NCBI GenBank assembly: GCA_963678705.1
Contig: OY783205.1
Location: forward strand, 15,190,001-15,254,000
Origin: Panorpa germanica
Taxonomy: Eukaryota; Arthropoda; Insecta; Mecoptera; Panorpidae
Length of the DNA: 64,000 nt
Direction: 5' to 3'
A model generated the notes under the pieces. The model saw only the letters and a program-made list of their open reading frames with translations. It searched no databases and was not told the DNA's origin. Below are positions 27,401 through 33,400 of the stretch, piece by piece; position 1 is the first letter of the stretch, and each line of letters begins with the position of its first letter. Both the position numbers and the translations under genes were made by a program.

Positions 27401-30400
27401 ATAGATATTTATATATATATTTATATATATATCCGGTAACAAAATCGTATATGGTATCTTCTAAACGGCGCCTACAAAGTTCTTCAAATTTTGGTATGAT
27501 GTAAAGGACGAATTTCTAAGACTTTCTACGTCCCTGAATTTTTCCCTGAATTTCCGTGGAAAAACTTATACTGGAAAAACTGGAAAATTCGAAAAAATAC
27601 TTTTGCTAATATCTGACGAACTAGAAAAGATAGAAAACTGAAATTTGGTGTGTGTATTGAGATCATAATTGTGCACATTTGCCAATAGTTGGAAATTGGA
27701 AATTAAAGTTCAGTAGCGGCGCGAATTTCCGGGGGCAATGTTAGAATAGAGTTAGGACGTTGAAATTTAATATGTAGGCTCGCTGTAGACAGTTATTAAT
27801 TAAAAAAAAAAACAGCCCCAAATTTCCAGTGGCGGCGGGAGTTGAGACAGTAAAAGCCAGAAATATTGAAAATGTAGTATTATAACTTAGGGTATGTATG
27901 GAGACACTAATTGCGCATGTTTGCCAATAATTAGATTACCAAAATTTTAATTCAGTAGCGGCGTGATTTTTTGGGGGCAATGTCGCAACAGAGCTAGAAC
28001 GTTAAAATTTGGAACGGGGGCCATATATAGAGTGTCATTAAAGACACTCTATAGAAATTTGCAACTTTCCAGAGGCGGCGGGCGCTGGGGGCCAAAAACC
28101 ATATATTTGAAATATATGGCGATGAAAGGCTATAGTTTAGAATATATATTCTTAGATACAAATAAAATAGATCCTCGTGCTAAAATTTGACAAACTTGTT
28201 CAGTAGCGGTGGTATGTGGGGGTACTAATGCTAAAATTTAAATACAAAGCTGAAATTTAGTATGCAGATATAGATTGACATATTTATTACGAAAATATAA
28301 AAAGAACTACATTTTCTTAAGTGCAACATTAAAGTTGGGGGGGGGGGTTGATAAACCGAGTATCAAGAGGCGGCGGGCGCTGGGGGCCAAAAACCAGATA
28401 TTTGAAATATATGGAGATGAAAGGCTATAGTTTAGAATATATATTCTTAGATACAAATAAAATAGATCCTCGTGCTAAAATTTGACAAACTTGTTCAGTA
28501 GCGGTGGTATGTGGGGGGTACTAATGCTAAAATTTAAATACAAAGCTGAAATTTAGTATGCAGATATAGATTGACATATTTATTACGAAAATATAAAAAG
28601 AACTACATTTTCTTAAGTGCAACATTAAAGTTGTAGGGGGGGGGGGGGGGGTTGATAAACCGAGTATAAGAACAATATAGAGGTACAACGATGATATTTT
28701 GCATGTAGAATATTAAATAGAAGCTAAATAGTTATCTATAAGTCAGATATTCAAATTACATTCAGTAGTAGAATTGGATTGATTTTTGGTGCGTTTGTTG
28801 TGTAATATGTAAAATTAATATAGGACGAATTTATTTATTATTTCAGATTAAAAATGGAATTAAATTTTGACATGAAATTCAAGCCACACACAAAAAACAG
28901 ACGTCGCTTGCGACGGGGGTAAAAGCTAGTATATTATAATGTCCCAGGTGTATATTTATATTCTTATATTCTTATATTCTTATATGTTTGGTTCGAATTT
29001 TGTATGGCATCTCGAAAACGGCTCCAGGGAAGTTTTTAAAAATTTCCTATTTCGTAGAGAAAAAAATTCTAAGACTTTTGGCGTCCCTGGATTTTTCCCT
29101 GAATTTCCTGGAAACCCGTAATTTTGGAAAAACTGGAAAAAAAGTGATCCCTTTTTTGTTGCATTACTTTTAAGTCGTAAAAGATAGAAAGTTGAAATTT
29201 TGCATGTGTATTAAGGTACTTAATGCTGACATTTCTCAAAAAGTAGAAATTCAAAAATTGAAAAAGGGGGGGTTGAAGAAATTCGGGGGCCCGGTAGGGA
29301 ACTTTGGAGAAAGTTCATATTCTGGATTCTAGAATAATTAAGTATATTATTATTAAAAAAAAATTCAAAATTTCAAAATTTTATTGGGGGGCACGGGGGC
29401 AGTATTTGCCGAGAGTAAAAATTGTGCTAGAAAATTGAAATTTTGTATGTATGCTAACCTTGGTAACTTATTTACGAATCGAAAAAAAAAATACCAAATT
29501 TTGAAAAAAAGTTGGTCAAATAACGCATAAATTGAAAATATTTTTTATTTTGAAAAAAAAATAATATTTTTTTAGTCAATTTATATGTGTGCGCGAGTTT
29601 ATTTATTATTTCAATTTAAAAATAGAACAGTTAAATATGAAATTTAATTACGAATTATTTTATTGGATTTAAATGATACACGCCAAAAAGACGTCGCATT
29701 GCGACGGGGGTAAACTCAAGTATATTATAATGTCCCAGGTGTATATTTATATTCTTATATGTTTATGTGTTTATATGTTTGGTTCGAATTTTGTATGGCA
29801 TCTCGAAAACGGCTCCAGGGAAGTTTTTAAAAATTTCCTATTTCGTAGAGAAAAAAATTCTAAGACTTTTGGCGTCCCCGGATTTTTCTCTGAATTTCCT
29901 GGAAACCCGTAATTTTGGAAAAACTGGAAAAAAAGTGATCCCTTTTTTGCTGTATTACTTTTAATTCGTATAAGATAGAAAGTTGAAATTTTGCATGTGT
30001 ATTAAGGTATTCAATGCTGACATTTCTCAAAAATTATAAATTCAAAAATTGAAAAAGGGGGGGTTAAAGAAATTCGGGGGCCCGGTAGGGAACTTTGGAG
30101 AAAATTCATTTTCTGGATTCTAGAATAATTCAGTATATTATTTATAAAAAAAAAATTCAAAATTTTAAAATTTTATTGGGGGGCACGGGGGCAGTATTTG
30201 CTGAGAGTAAAAATTGTGCTAGAAAGTTGAAATTTTGTATATAGGCTAACCTTGGCAACTTATTTACGAATCGAAAAAAAAATCAAAAATTTTGAAAAAA
30301 AGTTGTTCAAATATCGCATAAATTCAAAATATTTTTTATTTTGATATAAAAAATGTATTTTCTTAGTCAGTTTGTATGAAAAATTAATTGTTATTAAATG

Positions 30401-33400
30401 TTAAATGAATATAGGACGAGTTTATTTATTATTTCAATTTAAAAATTAAATTTTGACTTAAAATTCAAGCCACTCACAAAAAACAAACGTCGCTTGCGAC
30501 GGGGGTAAAAGCTAGTCCTATATTATAATGTCCGAGGTGTATGTTTGTTTTCTTATATTCTTATCTTATATTATAATGTCCGAGGTGTATGTTTATTTTC
30601 TTATATTCTTATATTCTTATATGTTTATATTCTTATATGTTTATATTCTTATATGTTTACGCGATTCGTATGGTAGCTCCTAAAACGGCTCCGTCAATGT
30701 TTATGAAAATTTCCTGTTTCGTAGAGAATCAGATTCTAAGACTTTTGGCGTCCCCGGATTTTTCCCTGAATTTCCTGGAAACCCGTAATTTTGGAAAAAC
30801 TGGAAAAAAACTGAACCCTTTTTTGCTGTATTACTTTTAACTCGTAAAAGATAGAAAGTTGAAATTTTGCATGTGTATTAAGGTACTTAATGCTGACATT
30901 TCTCAAAAATTAGAAAATCAAAAATTAAAAAAGGGGGGGTTGAAGAAATTCGGGGGCCCGGTAGGGAACTTTGGAGAAAGTTCATATTCTTGATTCTAGA
31001 ATAATTAAGTATATTATTAATAAAAAAAAAATCAAAATTTCAAAATTTTATTTGGGGGCACGGGGGCAGTATTTTCCGAGAGTAAAAATTGTGCTAGAAA
31101 GTTGAAATTTTGTATATAGGCTAACCTTGGTAACTTATTTACGAATCAAAAAAAGAAATCCCAAATTTTGAAAAAAAGTTGGTCAAATAACGCATAAATT
31201 GAAAATATTTTTTATTTTGATAAAAGAAATATATTATTGAGCGAGTTTATTATTTCAATTTAAAAATAGAATTAAATATGAATTGTAATTACGAATTATT
31301 TTATTGGTTTCAAATCATACACGCTAAAAAGACGTCGCTTTGGGGGGGTAAACGTTACTGGAATTTAAACTTTTACATGAAGTTCAAGCCACACACAAAA
31401 GACAAACGTCGCTTGCGACGGGGGTAAAAGCTAGTATTCTTATATTCTTATATGTTTATATGTTTACGCGATTCGTATGGTAGCTCCTAAAACGGCTCCG
31501 TCAATGTTTCTGAAACTTTCCTATTTCGTAGAGAAACAGATTCTAAGACTTTTGGCGTCCTCGGATTTTTCCCTGAATTTCCTGGAAACCCGTAATTTTG
31601 GAAAAACTGGAAAAAAAGTGAACCCTTTTTTGCTGTATTACTTTTAATTTGTAAAAGATAGAAAGTTGAAATTTTGCATGTGTATTAAGGTATTCAATGC
31701 TGACATTTCTCAAAAATTAGAAATTCAAAAATTGAAAAAGGGGGGGTTGAAGAAATTCGGGGGCCCGGTAGGGAACTTTGGAGAAAGTTCATATTCTGGA
31801 TTGTAGAATAATTAAGTATATTATTAAAAAAAAAAAAATTCAAAATTTCAAAATTTTATTTGGGGGCACGGGGGCGGTATTTGCTGAGAGTAAAAATTGT
31901 GCTAGAAAGTTGAAATTTTGTATATAGGCTAACCTTGGTAACTTATTTACGAATAGAAAAAAAAAATCCCAAATTTTGAAAAAAAGTTGGTCAAATAACG
32001 CATAAATTGAAAATATTTTTTATTTTGATAAAAAAATATATTTTTTAAGTCAATTTATATGTGTTAATGTATATGTGTGCGAGTTTATTTATTATTTCAA
32101 TTTAAAAATAGAATTAAATATGAAATGTAATTACGAATTATTTTATTGGATTCAAATATACACGCCAAAAAGACGCTTTGCGACGGGGGTAAACTCTGGT
32201 GGAATTTAATTTTTTACATGAAGTTCTGCCACACACAAGAAACAGACGTCGCTTGCGACGGGGGTAAAAGCTAGTATTTTTTATATTTGTATACTTGTAA
32301 AAACTATTTGTCACTGGAGGGGAGAGAAAAATTAAGGAATGGAAGCAGTGGGTGCGCTCTCATTGCCCAAAAAGCCAGAAGAGATTCATCTCCCTCTTAT
32401 GAAGCTAATTGCGTAGCCACAAATCATCTACTGTGGAATTCCAGAGTTTCGTATCCTTCATTCAATGTTTAATTTTAATTTTAAACAGTTGGTGAGAGTT
32501 TAAAGTTTGTAATTTAAATGGCAACAATTAATTCTATTAAAAGGTCAACATTTAATCATTGGTCAACCCAGTAAAGCTTTGCCATCATATTGAAGATGTG
32601 TATAATTTTTTTGTCATGAATGAGTTCATTTATAGTCCAGTTTCTTACAGTTCATATGTCTAATTTATCGGCTACAAATGGCGAAACCACTACATATGTC
32701 GGAATACAAATAAAGATAAAATTGATGCGAACTATAATTGAAGTGCAAGTGATAGAAACGTCACAAATAAGGACACTTCACCAAATTGTTTACTGGGAAG
32801 AATGTTAAGCTACAATTTAGATCAGAACACGGTTGATGGACAAGACCGTATTGTGCATCTAATTATTAGCACAATCAAACAACAAGGGTCAAGAAATTTA
32901 TTTTAAACATTTCCATCATATTTTACCAAAAAGGATGTAAGTTATATTGCGATGTTGATATTTACATTGTTCCACAAATTGCTGAATTGAATTCAATTCT
33001 GAAACAGTTATTCTAAAAGATGTTTTTCTTTCTTTCGTTTGATTCATATAATTACAATATTATCCTACTTAAGCCACATTATTTTAAAAATTGTTTGTTC
33101 CCAACCAATACTATTACTGTGAAACAGGTGGTTAGTACCGCTTTAAGTCAAATAAACAATTGTATAAAAATGTCACATTTTTATAAATATTTCATCTCAC
33201 ACTCAGAAAGTAAGTCGTTCTCCTGTCAACATCATTGAAGCGTAGACACCGTCCACCGTATTATTTATAGTTAATATTTATTTAAAAACTAATAACGATT
33301 TGTTTTGTCTTTGGTTAAACTAAATTCAGATTATCCCGTGCCTAAGGAAGAAGAAGAAGAAACTACCGGAAGCAGTAGTAAGTATTGAGTTTTTTTATCG

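Larger units (their letters stand above)
24845..32274 (+). mobile_element. Head-to-tail array of non-autonomous Helitron-like units
   Basis: Units of roughly 0.8 kb begin near tattataatgtccSaggtg, continue with gctcc/ggcat and ggcgtcccyggatttttccc blocks, G-runs such as ggggggttgaagaaattc, and end in a hairpin gtcgcttgcgac, then gggggtaaaag and CTAG followed by T. CTAG ends lie at 26512-26515, 30512-30515, 31431-31434 and 32271-32274. A hairpin followed by CTRR and T is the Helitron 3' signature. No protein-coding capacity is seen; short ORFs recur only because the DNA is repeated. Confidence 0.62.
24732..32488 (+). other. 7.8-kb intron between m38 and m39
   Basis: Almost wholly filled by the Helitron-like array at 24845-32274. 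The gene appears unbroken because the array lies between two donor-acceptor pairs that keep phase. Confidence 0.6.

Noticed and set aside
25550-30840. Recurrent 60-100 codon ORFs in the 25-31 kb array
   Set aside because: They recur because the DNA is tandemly repeated; they do not share the same ends in diverged units and show no known motif.
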